Positions 1-10,864 of a stretch of 64,000 nucleotides of DNA are shown here, one piece after another; position 1 is the first letter of the stretch; each line of letters starts with the position of its first letter. Made by a program: the position numbers and the translations under genes. The stretch comes from Gymnorhina tibicen (Eukaryota; Chordata; Aves; Passeriformes; Artamidae). The DNA lies in assembly GCA_013399875.1 (NCBI GenBank), contig VXAZ01000953.1:2975890-3039889 (forward strand), given 5' to 3'. Below the pieces are notes generated by a model that had not been told where the DNA came from, made no database searches, and worked only from the letters and a program-made list of their open reading frames with translations.

Positions 1-810
1 AGTTAGGTCCTCTGAGACTCCCACAAACCCTTATCATCTCACAGAGAGAATCCATCTTGATCCCTGGCGGATCTGACCTACCTAAACATTTATGCTTCCT
101 CTGCAGAGTCCTCAGCATCTTCTAGTCACCTCAGCATCTCCTCCTTAGAGACACCTCCACCTTCCCGGGAGTGAATAATTCTCTGTGTCTTTCTGTACTC
201 CTCTCCTCAAAGCCTACACTGTCCATCTGCAGAAGACCATTTTTGTACCTTTGTCCTGTAAGAAAAACTTCTGTTGGGGAAGTCCTTCTGAATAGTCCTG
301 AGATTTGTCTATCTTCCTCTTCCCCCCTCCATTGCCTAAACCCAACAAGGTAACAAAGCATGTCTCTGCAAAACTCTCTCCCTTCACTGAGAGCTTCCCA
401 GCCTGCTAGAGCTGAGCCTGCACTATTCCTGCATGAGCCTGAAGGCTGCAGGCTGGGGTTTCCTCATGAGCCCCTGATCCAGCCCAAACACAGATCCACA
501 TTCAAACCGTCTGAAGCCTCTAATCAATCAGTGAATTGCACTGAATGCCCTTAGGAAAAAATGATCTTTGATGAGGCTTTGCTGCTAGCAACGAATCCAA
601 ATCCATTAGCTTTCACATCTGGAGTTCCAATGAACAATAAAAATGAGCTTGATGGCCTCAATCTTGTCCTCATTTTTCAGCATCACAATAACCTGGCTCC
701 ACTAAACACAATTCAGCATGATTGCCTGACTGCTCAGACTTCGGGGATACCCAGAACCACTACAGCTGCCAGAGAAGAGGGTCAGGACAGAGGGTGCTCT
801 GGCAAAACTC

Positions 811-837
811 TGTGTGTCTGTGTGTGCACATATGCAT
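811..837. repeat. Short TG-rich simple repeat
   Basis: TGTGTGT and TGTGTG runs are interrupted by CTG and followed by an alternating CACATATGCAT stretch. It is a short imperfect (TG)n microsatellite. Confidence 0.7.
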
Positions 838-1756
838 ATTAGGGCAAGATAAAAAGAACTGGAGTTGGGCATGATGCTGCAGGGTAGGATCAGGGGTGTT
901 GGCAGAGCTTTACGATATAAATCTACTTGGCATTTTCCCAGTCATACGTGAGTATCTGGGGAGGACTATTGCTTTTACAATATGGCCACCTTTCACCTTA
1001 TTTCCACCACTTTTTGAAATTTAATTGTTAATTCGCCCTTGTACACTCTTCTGGTGTCCCCTCTCAAGCCCATCCGAGCCTGCATCTCCCCTTTGTAAGA
1101 AATGGAGGGCCTTCCTTTGCAACTGGGCTGTAAGGAAGGAGAGTTTGCTCTGCTTCCCAGGGCACCCGCAGGCAGGATTCGGCTGATTCCAGGAGATCTG
1201 AAATGCAAAGAGGTAGCAGCATAGCAGACAGAGGCTGGGATAATTGCATGATTTGTGCTCATGATGAAAGCTGTGCTGATGCCAGCCTGGGACACACGTG
1301 CTTGGACTCATCCCAGAGCTGCAAAGAGTCCAGCACGGCCCTGCAGCTGCCAAGCCAGTTGCCTGGCAGGTGGGCAGAGCCTGTGTAGTAGGATCTGGAG
1401 TACCAGATTTTAGACACTTCTCTTGGTTTGTCCAGGAGCTTCCTATACTGCAAACAGTTATTCTGGTTTACTTCTTTCTGCATTTCTGAAGTGATCTTGG
1501 GTATCAAAGCGAGATGGAGAACCCGATGGCAGTGATTGCTTGAGGCACTCTGGTCCTTCCACTGCTGTGTGAGCAACCAGCCCTGGCCTAGGATTTACTG
1601 GTTTCGTTTAGCCCTATTTCCAACTACCTTGCCCCACACACATACCCTCCAAGAGCCCTCTCCCTCTTGTGTGAAGCGCAATTGGTACTGGCAGTGGTTT
1701 TTCTCCTTCCCTCTTTTCCTTCTCGCTATAGCCCAGGTCCCACTTCCTGACCTCAC

Positions 1757-1770
1757 CTCTCTCTCTCTCT
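1757..1770. repeat. (CT)7 microsatellite
   Basis: Seven uninterrupted CT units lie in a locally pyrimidine-rich stretch. Confidence 0.85.
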
Positions 1771-4239
1771 TTGCCTTTTCCAAACAAGGAGCCCGTGGTG
1801 AGACCTCTGTGTGAAGCCATCAAGAGCATCTGCTAACAGGCAGCCTAATAGCTATTTAATGGGCCTGGTAAAGCTAATAGATTTGTAAAGAAAATATGAA
1901 CAACAATAGCCAAAGAGGAGTGCTCAAAAGCATTCAAAACTGGCAGGGTCTTTCCCACTTGGACTTAAGTAGCTGAAGCAGTGTCTGAAGCCAGGCAGGA
2001 GCTTTGCTGGCTTTCCAAAACTGCCACTTTCTCTGGAAGGAGACTTGATCTGAGAGTAACACTGTCTGCCCCACCCACAAGGTCATATGAAGGATCCTGA
2101 GGCAGCTTTGCCAAATGCTGCCAGCTCTGGGGTGGAGCAGAGCTGGTGGGCAGGAGGTCAGCCTTCTCCAGGATGAGAGCAGGTCACTGCTGGAATCACT
2201 GCTGTTAATATCCTCACAGTGGAGAGAAAGGTCTGGTAAGGCCGCATCCCACAGATTTCTCTTCCCCAAACACAGCAGAGTCTACCTGTCAGAAGCAGAT
2301 GGATTTATTTGATCTTGACAGAATTTATACCTAAATCTCTTAATACTTATTTTCCTTATGTGTAGCCAAAAGTTTTATGAGACACGCTAACCCCTTCTCA
2401 AGAAACAGGCAATATATTTTGAAGGATATTGTATCTAGCTGACACATCATATAAATTCCCTTTGTCACCCTGGTCCCCACCTCTAGTTATACAGTCACTG
2501 TGGAGTGAACACCAGTCCATATCTCTCTGGGGCTCCTCTAAAGGCCCTTATCACTCTGCACATATGTTGCCCGAGCAGGATGCCCAAGCCTGAAAATAAA
2601 AGCTGAGCTGAAACGAGTCAGGTTGTTGTCAGATGATCTCGCTGTTCAGGTGTCAGTGTTAATGGTACCAACCAGGATAGGATATACACACTCTTGACAG
2701 ATTTATCCACACCTCTGGAAGATGTGTGGGGTCAGTGAGGGAGACATGGTCAGCTTGGGGCAGTGAGATGGGATGTCTTGGCACTGCAGCCTGCCTGGGC
2801 TGTTGAAGCTGTTTATGCAGTGGCAGGAAACATGCTCCCACCCCACCAGCACATCTACTCGAAGCATACAGCAGTGTTTACCAAAAATGTCAAGTACTCT
2901 CTCTGTACAGCACCGTGATATCAGTATCAGGCACAACCCAGACTCCCACCTGCTCCCTCATCCCAGCCCAGCTCAGGGCCATCTCTGTTTCAAAATGGGA
3001 CAGCAGAAAGGCAGGGTCTGTTTCTGCACATTTCCCCATCCAGCAGCTCTCTGTCCTCTCTCCAGACAAGTGCAACAGCACAGCAGAGCTGCGTGTCTGG
3101 GGTTGGAGCAGGTATGGGTAATGATGTGGGATAAGGATACTGACCCTCACAGTATAAGAGCTAAAAAACTTTTTTTCACTCCTATTCATCATAACTTAAA
3201 ATCTCTGAAACATAGGTCCTGGCGCTCAGCAAGATCAAATTGATTGCGACATGGGGTATTATTGACAGGAGAGGAAAAAGAATATAATTTTCCTAAGGCT
3301 GCATCCTAAAAGCTCACCCAGTCCTTATCGAAGAAGTGCAAAAGCACAGCAGTGGTGTGATATGTGATAGTTTGGCCCATTACTTACAAAGAAGCACATG
3401 GAGGATGATTGCATTTCCTTTTGGAGCTGAATTTAGCAAAGTGTAACTGCCCTCTGGTTAAACTAACGCTTCACTGCTTTAAGGGGCAAAAAGCTTATGT
3501 TTAGGTCTTGTTAAACCTGGGATTTGAAGTTTGCTCGTGACTTCAGCAGTCTACTTGGACCTGACTGCACCTTGGTAATCCCAGAGGAGGGGTTTTGAGT
3601 TGCCATTACAAATATTAAGCACATTGACCAAAGCAGATCCTGCAGAGGGACGCCCAGAAGAATGCTTGCACATGGATGCTTGAGGGATACAAACCCCGTA
3701 CACCTGTACTGCCCAGCCCTGAGCAGTAGCACAGCTGGCTCTTGGCCTCAGGGAGCCTCTGCTGCTGTTCACCAAGGTGATATTGAGACCTGGGGGACAC
3801 GGAGTTGGCAGACAGGGAGCTGGCCTTCAGCATCAAGGGGCAACACAGCACCAAGGGTGCTTTTCCCATGGAGAACCAGAGGCTACCTTTGCCTCAGCAA
3901 CACCACAAAGACAAACGGGATTCATAACTGTAGGAGCTCCCTGCAGCCAGGAGTTTGAATAATTCACTTCCCAGCAAGAGACATCAATCCTTTCTCCACA
4001 ACCCCTTCTACCACCTCATAAGATGTATGAGGGAAAGGCAGGAGGCATTTTTATTATTTTTATTTAGTTTGTGGATGTTTAGTGTTCCTCACTATGGGCT
4101 ATATTCAGTCCTCACTTGTATGATATTCTCAAGACCTTTATCAGTTAACTATCCTTCCTTTAATTTTCCCCCTGTTCTTACCCTTACTTTTCCCTCTTTA
4201 TAAATTACAACATTCAGGCCTTTGCTGGCAGTAGAGAGC

Positions 4240-4480
4240 ACTACATTGTTCTGGAATAAAATGGACTTTATTCCATTATAATGACTCTGCTTCCAAAGGG
4301 GAGTAGTTATACTGGAATAAAAGTATTTTTTATGCTCCAGTCTGGAGCATAATTCAATCATAAATTACATCAGAAAAAAATAAACCATAATAATAAAATG
4401 GCAGTTTGTGCATTGATTAAAGTGAAAACACTCTTCATTCTGGAATATTCCACGTATAAAGTGAAGTTAGTGCGCAATAA
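4240..4480. promoter_or_regulatory. AT-rich palindromic element, copy A of a duplicated non-coding element
   Basis: Two blocks inside this stretch (4341-4367 and 4385-4430) match 6564-6590 and 6613-6658 at 25/27 and 42/46 positions by hand alignment, in the same order and orientation. Around them are several TGGAATA motifs: an inverted pair TGGAATAAA (4252-4260) and TTTATTCCA (4267-4275), a further copy near 4313, and GGAATATTCC near 4441. ATGCTCCAG (4332-4340) and CTGGAGCAT (4342-4350) form a perfect palindrome around one base. AT-rich homeodomain-like words such as ATAAATTA occur. No open frame explains the similarity. It may be a duplicated conserved non-coding element, or two copies of an old repeat family that I do not recognise; enhancer function is inference. 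Confidence 0.45.
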
Positions 4481-6245
4481 GCAAGGGTGTGATTTTTTAT
4501 AGCACACTAACTACCCTTCATTCATTCCCTAATGGATACCCTGCCAGAAAACACAAGTGCCTTTAGGTGAGGCAGGTTTGAAAGTGGAATAAACTATTGT
4601 GCATTAATGTGCACTAGGAGCATTCATAAAGGAGTGTAGGGAAGAAAGTAGTGAGGCGAAAATCCACCACTAACTGCTCCCACCGTGGCACCCCCAGGGA
4701 GGTTCAGGCAGGTCCAGGCTGGGACAACTCTAGTGGAAGAATCCTTCACATTTTCCTGTGGTTGGAAAATTTTCCAGGCCCATTGGTCCTCGTGGTCTGG
4801 GTCTTGAAACAAGTTGTGGGACCTTGATGAAAGAGGAGACTGTCCTGTTTTGGGAATGGGGATATGCCACCAGGAAATGTTCAATACCGAAACTATCCCT
4901 TCTGATCTTGCATCAGGATATATCTCAGATCCCTCCGAGCGGCTGACCAGCCAACTCAGTGAAGATAGGCCTTTGTACCTGTGCAGGTACTCCAGAAGGA
5001 TCGAGCAGCCAACATCACACACATACAGCCAGGGGCTATACTTAGGGCAGTTTCTGTTCACTTCTCTTGTCAGACATTATTACAGCATTTGTACCCGACA
5101 TCAGTTTGTATCAGTCAAGAGCTCTTGATCAGACTTCAATGTACCCCATAAAGCAATCGTTTGCAGGGAGCAAGGGAAGTGATCTCCTGGCTAGGAAACT
5201 TCCCAGGGAATCTGTCATTCTCTTTGATTCTGCTTTATATTTTTCTTTGTGTGAATTTACAGGCTAAGAGAGTTAAACTGCATTCACATTTGCTAGTTTT
5301 ACCTAAGGAACAGAAATATGCTATAAATGCTCCTCAGCTGTTTTCTACCACGATGTGCTAGACAATTATATCAAGGTATACGCAGCAGCAATTTATGTGC
5401 CAACCTCAGCTCTGCCAGAGAGCCACTGCCTGTTGCCCCCACTGATGAAAAGGATGGGTCCAAGTACAGTAAGAAATCTGGGGTCCTCCCAAGAATGGCA
5501 CTCAGGCCCTTGACAACATCCAAGTAAAATTTATGCATGGTTCAAGACAAATATGGCCTGCCATTTGGGAAACCTGAACCTTCAAGACATCCATATTTCA
5601 TTACCCAAGACCTGGTGTGCCCAAAACCAGCCCTGCCACTGGCCCTGTCTCGCAGTCCTCCTGCTCTCCCAGGCCAGAGCTCCCCATGCCAGCTATGAGT
5701 TTCTTGCTAAGAAGCCACATCACTGCCACACTGGAAGCTGGGCTCAGGTATGTCTTCACTGGTAAAAAATACCCTCAAAGCCTCATTACTTAACACATTT
5801 CCACTAATGTGATGTTCAAGTATCACTCAGTGCCTCATATACAAAGTGGTATTTCGACACTTTAGCTATTCATGGCTAACACTAAGGTGCCTTGACAAAA
5901 ATGGCATCTTCAGAAATATCACTGCCCATATGTGTGTGAAAAGGAACATTGTCTTGGACATCGTGGTAGTTACAACCAAATTTCAATTTCCATGGACTTC
6001 ATGGTATACACCCACAGGCCTCTGAGCAATCTGAACTTCAGAGCATGGTTAAGTCTTGTGAGTCCACTCATTTCTGCGCTATTGTCCTCTATGCTGAAAA
6101 GTAATTTAAGCTTAGCTAATTTCTTTTGCCTGAATAGGGTCAGGAGAGCTCACACAGTCTCCTGCCAAAGCTCAGCTGTCAAATTGGTGACATTTAATGA
6201 GGGGAACAAAATTAAGGCAGGAGGGAGAAGATGGTTAACATGCTC
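4481..6245. other. Unique sequence between the two duplicated elements
   Basis: The longest frame is 145 codons on the minus strand (4624-5061) and shows no recognisable motif. Overlapping plus-strand frames cover the same bases, so coding is not supported. No repeat was recognised. Confidence 0.55.
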
Positions 6246-6249
6246 AGCT

Positions 6250-6335
6250 ACCAAATTGGATTCTTGAAAGCTCATGATCTTAAAAGTCCTTTCCAACTTA
6301 AATGATTCTATGATCTTCTCCCTTCCCAGCATGTG
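6250..6335 (+). mobile_element. CR1 LINE 3' end fragment
   Basis: The stretch reads as a diverged CR1 terminus: 'catgatcttaaaagtcc', 'tttccaactt', then 'aaatgattctatgatcttc'. The avian CR1 3' UTR characteristically ends with a 'gatcttaaaggtccttccaa' type block followed by ATTCTATGAT repeats and carries no poly-A. Only the last ~85 bases are visible, as expected for the common 5'-truncated copies. Confidence 0.78.
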
Positions 6336-6427
6336 ATTTCTAGTGTGGGGCACAGAGAAATGAGCCTGTGGAAATGACACAGGGCTCCACAGGCAGATCA
6401 GCCTGAGGCCATCAAATGAGTTTCTTT

Positions 6428-6505
6428 GTGCTCAGATCAAGAGTTGATTCCAGCCCTGTGCACTGACTCGCTCATTGCACTCCTTGGGCCCCTCACTGAA
6501 AGGTT
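6428..6505 (+). mobile_element. Possible MIR-like SINE fragment
   Basis: The words 'gattccagccctgtg', 'cactgactcgctcattg' and 'ccttgggcccctcactga' resemble the sense MIR core (regular order: 'tcccagctctgccact', 'gtgtgaccttgggcaagtc'). The match is broken and short, so this is tentative. Confidence 0.3.
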
Positions 6506-6554
6506 AGGGTGAAGCACAAAGCGAACATGGAATTAGAGATGTGGATGATATCAA

Positions 6555-6705
6555 CAATTACAATCTGGAGCATAATTAAATTATAAATTAAATTGGAGTT
6601 AAAAAAACCCGGCCATAATAATAAAAGGGCGATTTGTGCGTTGATTAAAGTGAAAACATGCAGTCATTAGCCTGTGTATAAATCTTGTTAGCTGCGAGCA
6701 GAGCT
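6555..6705. promoter_or_regulatory. Copy B of the duplicated AT-rich non-coding element
   Basis: It shares two blocks with the element near 4.34 kb: 6564-6590 (TCTGGAGCATAATT start) and 6613-6658 (CCATAATAATAAAA start, TTGATTAAAGTGAAAACA end). The linker between blocks differs (17 against 22 bases). Weaker colinear words (GTATAAA, TTAG, TGCG) downstream suggest the homology runs to about 6705. Copy B lacks the left palindrome arm present before copy A. Function is unknown. The motif content fits a homeodomain-bound regulatory element but does not prove it. Confidence 0.45.
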
Positions 6706-6709
6706 GTGT

Positions 6710-7615
6710 GTTGCCATTAACCTGGTGAGTGCCTGTGGGGAACTGGCACTTCTCTGGGTGTTTAAAACATGGACGTGCATCAAGGCAGCTGCTTCCCTCT
6801 GGGACCTCAGTGCTGGAGGTCAGGCAGGGGAGTGGTACGGATTTGCTGGTAATAAAAATCACCCACAGTATACACTTTGCAATGCCTCATACACGTCTAT
6901 GTCCATGGGACAAGAGCTACCAGAAGGTGGCCATTTTTAAGTGTGAGACAAGGGCAGATGATGGGAGATGCTGTCTCCAGAGACCATAGGCCAGCCTCTC
7001 TGTGACTATGGGGCTACACACAGGAAGGGGAGGGAAGTGCAGTCATTGTGTGGGGGAAAAACCTGAGCCTTCACCAGCCCTTGGTAAATCTCAAGCAGAT
7101 AATGGTGACCCTAAATGAAAGGGGTATCCTCTGACAGTGTTTCTGCATCCCAGAGAAATGCTTAGAAGACAAAAGCTAGAAAATTCTGCTCCTTTGCATT
7201 TGTACCTTAAAAGCTTTCAGGGAGCTTTGAGGGTTGCCAAAAGCCAGGTGCTCCTGGCCCTTTCTTCACATACCTGGGAACTTCTTCCCCCTTCTGATCT
7301 CTATTGTGGACAGGGCAGAGACCTCAAGCAGATCTGATGCATCCTAGACTTTCTTCATGTTCCCTATTAAAATGTCAACACACTGTCCTCCTGCGCGGTG
7401 CTGTGTATCCTTCCTCTCACATCTGTTTTGCCCCGCTGGGCTCAGGAGTTTGTGTCTTCCCAACACATTCTGAATAACCTTCCTGAGTAACCCTGCTGGG
7501 ATGCATAAAGGCTCCTCCTTGCAGCCCCTTCTTTGTCCTGTATTTCATACCTCTCCTGAGCCAAGCACACTGTGTTCCTGTATTATGAGAGAATAATTGC
7601 TTTTCCACAGCTCAC
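6710..7615. other. Unique sequence, no gene recognised
   Basis: Only shadow-type short frames on both strands. No repeat family was recognised. Confidence 0.55.
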
Positions 7616-7619
7616 ATCC

Positions 7620-7960
7620 ATGCTATTTTTTTTCTCTTTTGCTTTACAAACTCCTCTCCCAGAGAAATATGTCCCTGCACGAGAGCTTTAGATCGAATTT
7701 TTAGATCAAATTATCCTTCTGTTCTATAATACCATCCGTAATTACTCCCTGTAACTTTGCTTTTGCTAGTGATCGCAACCATCAGGCAATTTTCACACAT
7801 CTCGCCAATAGAACTCAAGAACAAGCAAATATTAGAGTGAGTGTGAATTTATTTTTATTTATAAATTACTTAAAAAAGAAAAAAAAGCGACAAGTTCCGA
7901 GCACTTAGCAAATTACTGACTTGAAATAGCTTTTGCAAAATTTGCCTGTGTTGTTTTCTC
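7620..7960. promoter_or_regulatory. Candidate conserved non-coding element
   Basis: This stretch changes character from its surroundings. It has AT-rich words typical of transcription-factor sites (GTAATTACT, ATAAATTACTT, two GATC-flanked ATTTT/AATT words around 7690-7715) mixed with several CpGs (CACGAG, ATCGAA, CCGTAA, GATCGC, CTCGCC). Retained CpGs in otherwise CpG-poor DNA are often a sign of purifying selection. No ORF or repeat explains it. Conservation was not tested. Confidence 0.3.
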
Positions 7961-7964
7961 CCGT

Positions 7965-8980
7965 GCCTTGCAAAAAGGGGAGGGAAGGGGCACAGGGGGA
8001 GAGGCATACGTGCTCAGATACTGAAAAGACTGGAGAGGAGCTGAACAAACCGTGGCATATTTCACAGCGTAAAGATGCATACAGAAGTCTTGAGTTTTCA
8101 ATACAGTGAGATTTCTCAGTCACTCGTAAGTTTAGGCACCGACTCAAGATATCAACACGAGGAAGGCAACTTAGTATTTCACCTGTTCACGTATGTCTGA
8201 AAGGAGTCTCCTTTAGCCTCTCAGTAGCTTCACCTGGCAGCTACTCAGTTACATCCAACTTTGATTTGGTTTGGAAATGATTCTTCCCCAGATTTGTGCT
8301 GCTTTTCGCAAAATTTCAGCCAGAGATCTGGCCAACAGGGAGCTCAGCTCTGAATTAGCCCAACTTCAGTTGCAAGTGTAGCAGAAGAGAAAAAAAAAGA
8401 TCCAATAAAAAAAGCCCTGCTTTTGACTCCATCTCAAACTGCTCAGTTCCAGAACTGAATCCAAAACCAAACTTTGCGTTCAGACCCATCTGCCACGAGC
8501 CCTTGGCTCACAGGTGGAAGCCTGTAACCTGCTGCCAATGAGGGCATGTTTCATGAGACTGCAGTGGGAAGACTTGGCTGGCAGAAAATATCAGTGGCTG
8601 CATTGTCCAGAGGCAACAAACACCAGCTTGCTCATATGGGAAGTGGACATTGGAATAAGTACGAAAAAATCAAGACCATCGCAAAGGACTGCAGCAGAAG
8701 GGTTTTGTCATTTTGGCCAGGCTTTTCCAAGCCCAAGGGGAACAAGAGCCTGTCTGTCTTAAATGGGCTTCTCTTGATACCACCAGCACGGGTTATCAAG
8801 GCTAATCTTAGATTTGAACTGGGAAGTCACGGGGAAGTTGAAGGAAGGAGGGCTTTTTGGCTAAGAGCAGGGTCCCAGTAGTGGACTTTGTTCATGTTAA
8901 ATGTCAAAAAGAGAGCACGCCTAGTACTTTTGGCAAGCTTTCTTTCAGCTACCAAGTTGCAGAGCAGATCAGATAGTGAG
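7965..8980. other. Unique sequence, no gene recognised
   Basis: Two overlapping plus-strand frames (8514-8762 and 8546-8881) show no recognisable motif. No repeat was recognised until the CR1 tail that follows. Confidence 0.55.
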
Positions 8981-8984
8981 ATCT

Positions 8985-9115
8985 CTCTTCCTGGACACTT
9001 TCAAGACTGAGCTCAACAAAACTGTGGCTGATCTGATCTCGTATTGGTGATGGTCCCAGGGAAGCTGGATTATGTGATCTCCAGAGAGCCCTTCCAATCA
9101 GATTTTCTGTGATTT
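8985..9115 (+). mobile_element. CR1 LINE 3' end fragment
   Basis: It contains 'ctggacactttcaagactg', 'gctgatctgatctcg', 'gaagctggattatgtgatc' and 'cccttccaatcagattt', followed by a degenerate 'ttctgtgattttt' terminus. This matches, in order, the last ~130 bases of sense avian CR1 (framework 'ttcaaggccaggctgga', 'aacctgatctagt', 'tggactagatgatctt', 'cccttccaacccaaac', 'tctatgatt'). The copy is diverged and 5' truncated. Confidence 0.75.
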
Positions 9116-9221
9116 TTGTGGTGCAGGTGTACCCTCCTTGGTTTGGTTCTCTGTATAAATATAAGGGGTAGGGCTGAATCTGCACCATCCCTCAGAATTC
9201 CCAGCAGCAAAGTGAATCAAA

Positions 9222-9330
9222 GGTTCATAGGATAACTTGGGATGGACAAGACCATCGCAGGTAATTTGGTCTAACATGTTGCTCAGAGTAGGGTGAGCTT
9301 AGATTAGGTACCGGTACAGCAGTGAGGGGA
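9222..9330 (-). mobile_element. CR1 LINE 3' end fragment, inverted relative to its neighbour
   Basis: On the plus strand it reads 'cataggataacttgggatgg', then 'gaccatcgcaggtaatttgg', 'tctaacatgttgctcagag' and 'agggtgagcttagattagg'. This is the antisense CR1 tail pattern (framework 'atagaatggtttgggttgg', 'catctagtccaac', 'tgctcagagcagggtcaac', 'tagatcagg'). It lies ~105 bp from a sense CR1 tail, so the two 3' ends face each other. Confidence 0.65.
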
Positions 9331-9334
9331 GATC

Positions 9335-9950
9335 ACAGGCTATTTCTGAAGGACCAGCAAAGGTCACCTTTGTATAGAGGTTTCACTTATGCTGCAGAGA
9401 AAGTTGCCAAACACATGGTTCCTAAAGTATCTCACACCTCCCCCTAAAATATTTTAGTATTCCACAAATCAAAAGAGAGATTGAAATACCATTTACTTCT
9501 TAACTTCACTTCTAGAGGAAACCCCCCTAGTAATGAGGAATTTTAAAAAATCTGAAAGGCACTCAGATGATATTGAGTCTCTCCCCCTCTTCCAGGAGCA
9601 GAATCTCTTGCAACTATGGCAGTTCAGATAGAAATTGCCCTTAAAGCCCCGTGGAGAGAGGCCCCATCATACCTCCAAGCAGCCTTTTAAAAGGCTTCAT
9701 TCTCCTTGATATCATGATGCTCTTCTGTGTTTTAATTTAGTCTCACCTGCCATGGTACAAAGGAATGGCATCTTTCCCTCTTTTCACACATCTTTGGTAG
9801 GTTACCGTCACATTCATCTGCAAGCCCTGCAAAGCAGGGGCACAGCCTCATGGATGCCTGTACAGCATCTAACACAACTGGGCAGGAATCAGAGCCTTTC
9901 CCTTTGTATCGTATTTGTAAGACCCAACCTGCACCAATGAATGCACTGAC
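9335..9950. other. Unique sequence, no gene recognised
   Basis: No open frame with motif support and no repeat recognised. A 62-codon frame at 9752-9940 has no features. Confidence 0.55.
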
Positions 9951-9954
9951 CCTG

Positions 9955-10075
9955 TAAAGCAGGAAGTGTCATTTCAGAGATGAGAAAATGAAGCAGAAAG
10001 ACAGGCAGCATAGCAGCATGCCAAAGTTCACACAGAAAGTCCGTGCCAGGCCTGGGAATCAGGCCTTAGTCAAGC
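9955..10075 (-). mobile_element. MIR-like (CORE) SINE relic
   Basis: On the plus strand the words run 'catttcagagatgagaaaat', 'gaagcagaaagacaggcag', 'ccaaagttcacacagaaagt', 'gccaggcctgggaatcag'. These parallel the antisense MIR order: 'cagatgaggaaactgaggca', 'tgcccaaggtcacacag', 'gcagagctgggattcgaac'. It is diverged and lacks the tail part. Confidence 0.6.
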
Positions 10076-10079
10076 ATCT

Positions 10080-10635
10080 TAATGTTCTCTCTTCTCTTTT
10101 TGGCACTGCTGAGATATAAAATAATAATAATCATGAAATGTGCCCAGATACTAAGAAGATCATCACCTTAATTCAAATAATAGAAATAGCCAGCATCTGT
10201 GTAATGCAGAATCAAAATGGTGTATAATGGGGAGAACAAGATGTAGCTTAGAGTTTAAAAGTAATTAAAATTTCCCACCTAAGTTTCTTTTGCTTAATGT
10301 ACTTCCAAAAAAATGTTCATCTGCTTGCAAATGCCTGACCCTAGGAGTGCAGGTTTCAATGCGATGGAAAGGCATACATTGGCAGAATGACAGCAGCTGA
10401 ACAGCATCTCATCTGGATCCAAAAATGTAAAGAAAAGGAAATACTCATTATTCTAGAGGCTCAAAGACAATTTCAATCCATTTTAACTCTAACAGGTCCC
10501 CCTGTGGCCTCTTAAAACCTACTGAATTGAAGCAAAGTAGTGTAAGCGGCAGAGTTTCATCTTCAAAGGTGCAGTGAAAATATCCAGGTTGACAAGAGGG
10601 CTCAGTTCAGGAGGTTTTGTGGGGTTTCACTGTGG
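10080..10635. other. Unique AT-leaning sequence, no gene recognised
   Basis: A short ATAATAATAAT run occurs near 10120. Nothing else was recognised. Confidence 0.5.
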
Positions 10636-10639
10636 ACTT

Positions 10640-10860
10640 TTAACAATGCTCTTCCGCAGCACCTTTTATCTGTGGATCTCACCGCACTTTAAAGATACTG
10701 ACTGATCTCTCACCACGTTTCTCCTGGGAGAGGTGTATTATTATCTCCGTTTAATTAACAGGGAAACTGAGGCATAGCAAAAGGAAGTTATTTGCTTGGG
10801 CCTGCACAGCGCACTGGTGGAGAAGAGGGAAGAGCTGGGATTAGATGCAAGCTCTCTCCA
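10640..10860 (-). mobile_element. Near full-length MIR-like SINE
   Basis: This is the clearest SINE of the window. On the plus strand it contains 'tggatctcaccgcacttta', 'gtgtattattatctccgtt', 'cagggaaactgaggcatagc', 'gaagttatttgcttgggcc', 'agagctgggattagatgcaa'. That is the complete antisense order of an amniote MIR/CORE-SINE (CAAAGCACTTTA, TATTATTATCCCCATTTT, GGAAACTGAGGCACAG, AAGTGACTTGCCC, AGAGCTGGGATT). A frame at 10792-11037 starts inside it and is not evidence of a gene. Confidence 0.82.
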
Positions 10861-10864
10861 TGGT

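Larger units (their letters stand above)
1..4235. other. Unique non-coding sequence, no gene recognised
   Basis: I see only short, mutually overlapping open frames on both strands, none with a recognisable domain or family resemblance. Base composition is mixed and ordinary for a vertebrate intergenic or intronic region. Two short simple repeats lie inside it (811-837 and 1757-1770). No convincing LINE or SINE match was noticed, though strongly decayed copies could be missed by eye. Confidence 0.6.

Noticed and set aside
4624..5061. 145-codon minus-strand frame
   Set aside because: No motif, and overlapped by three plus-strand frames. Chance.
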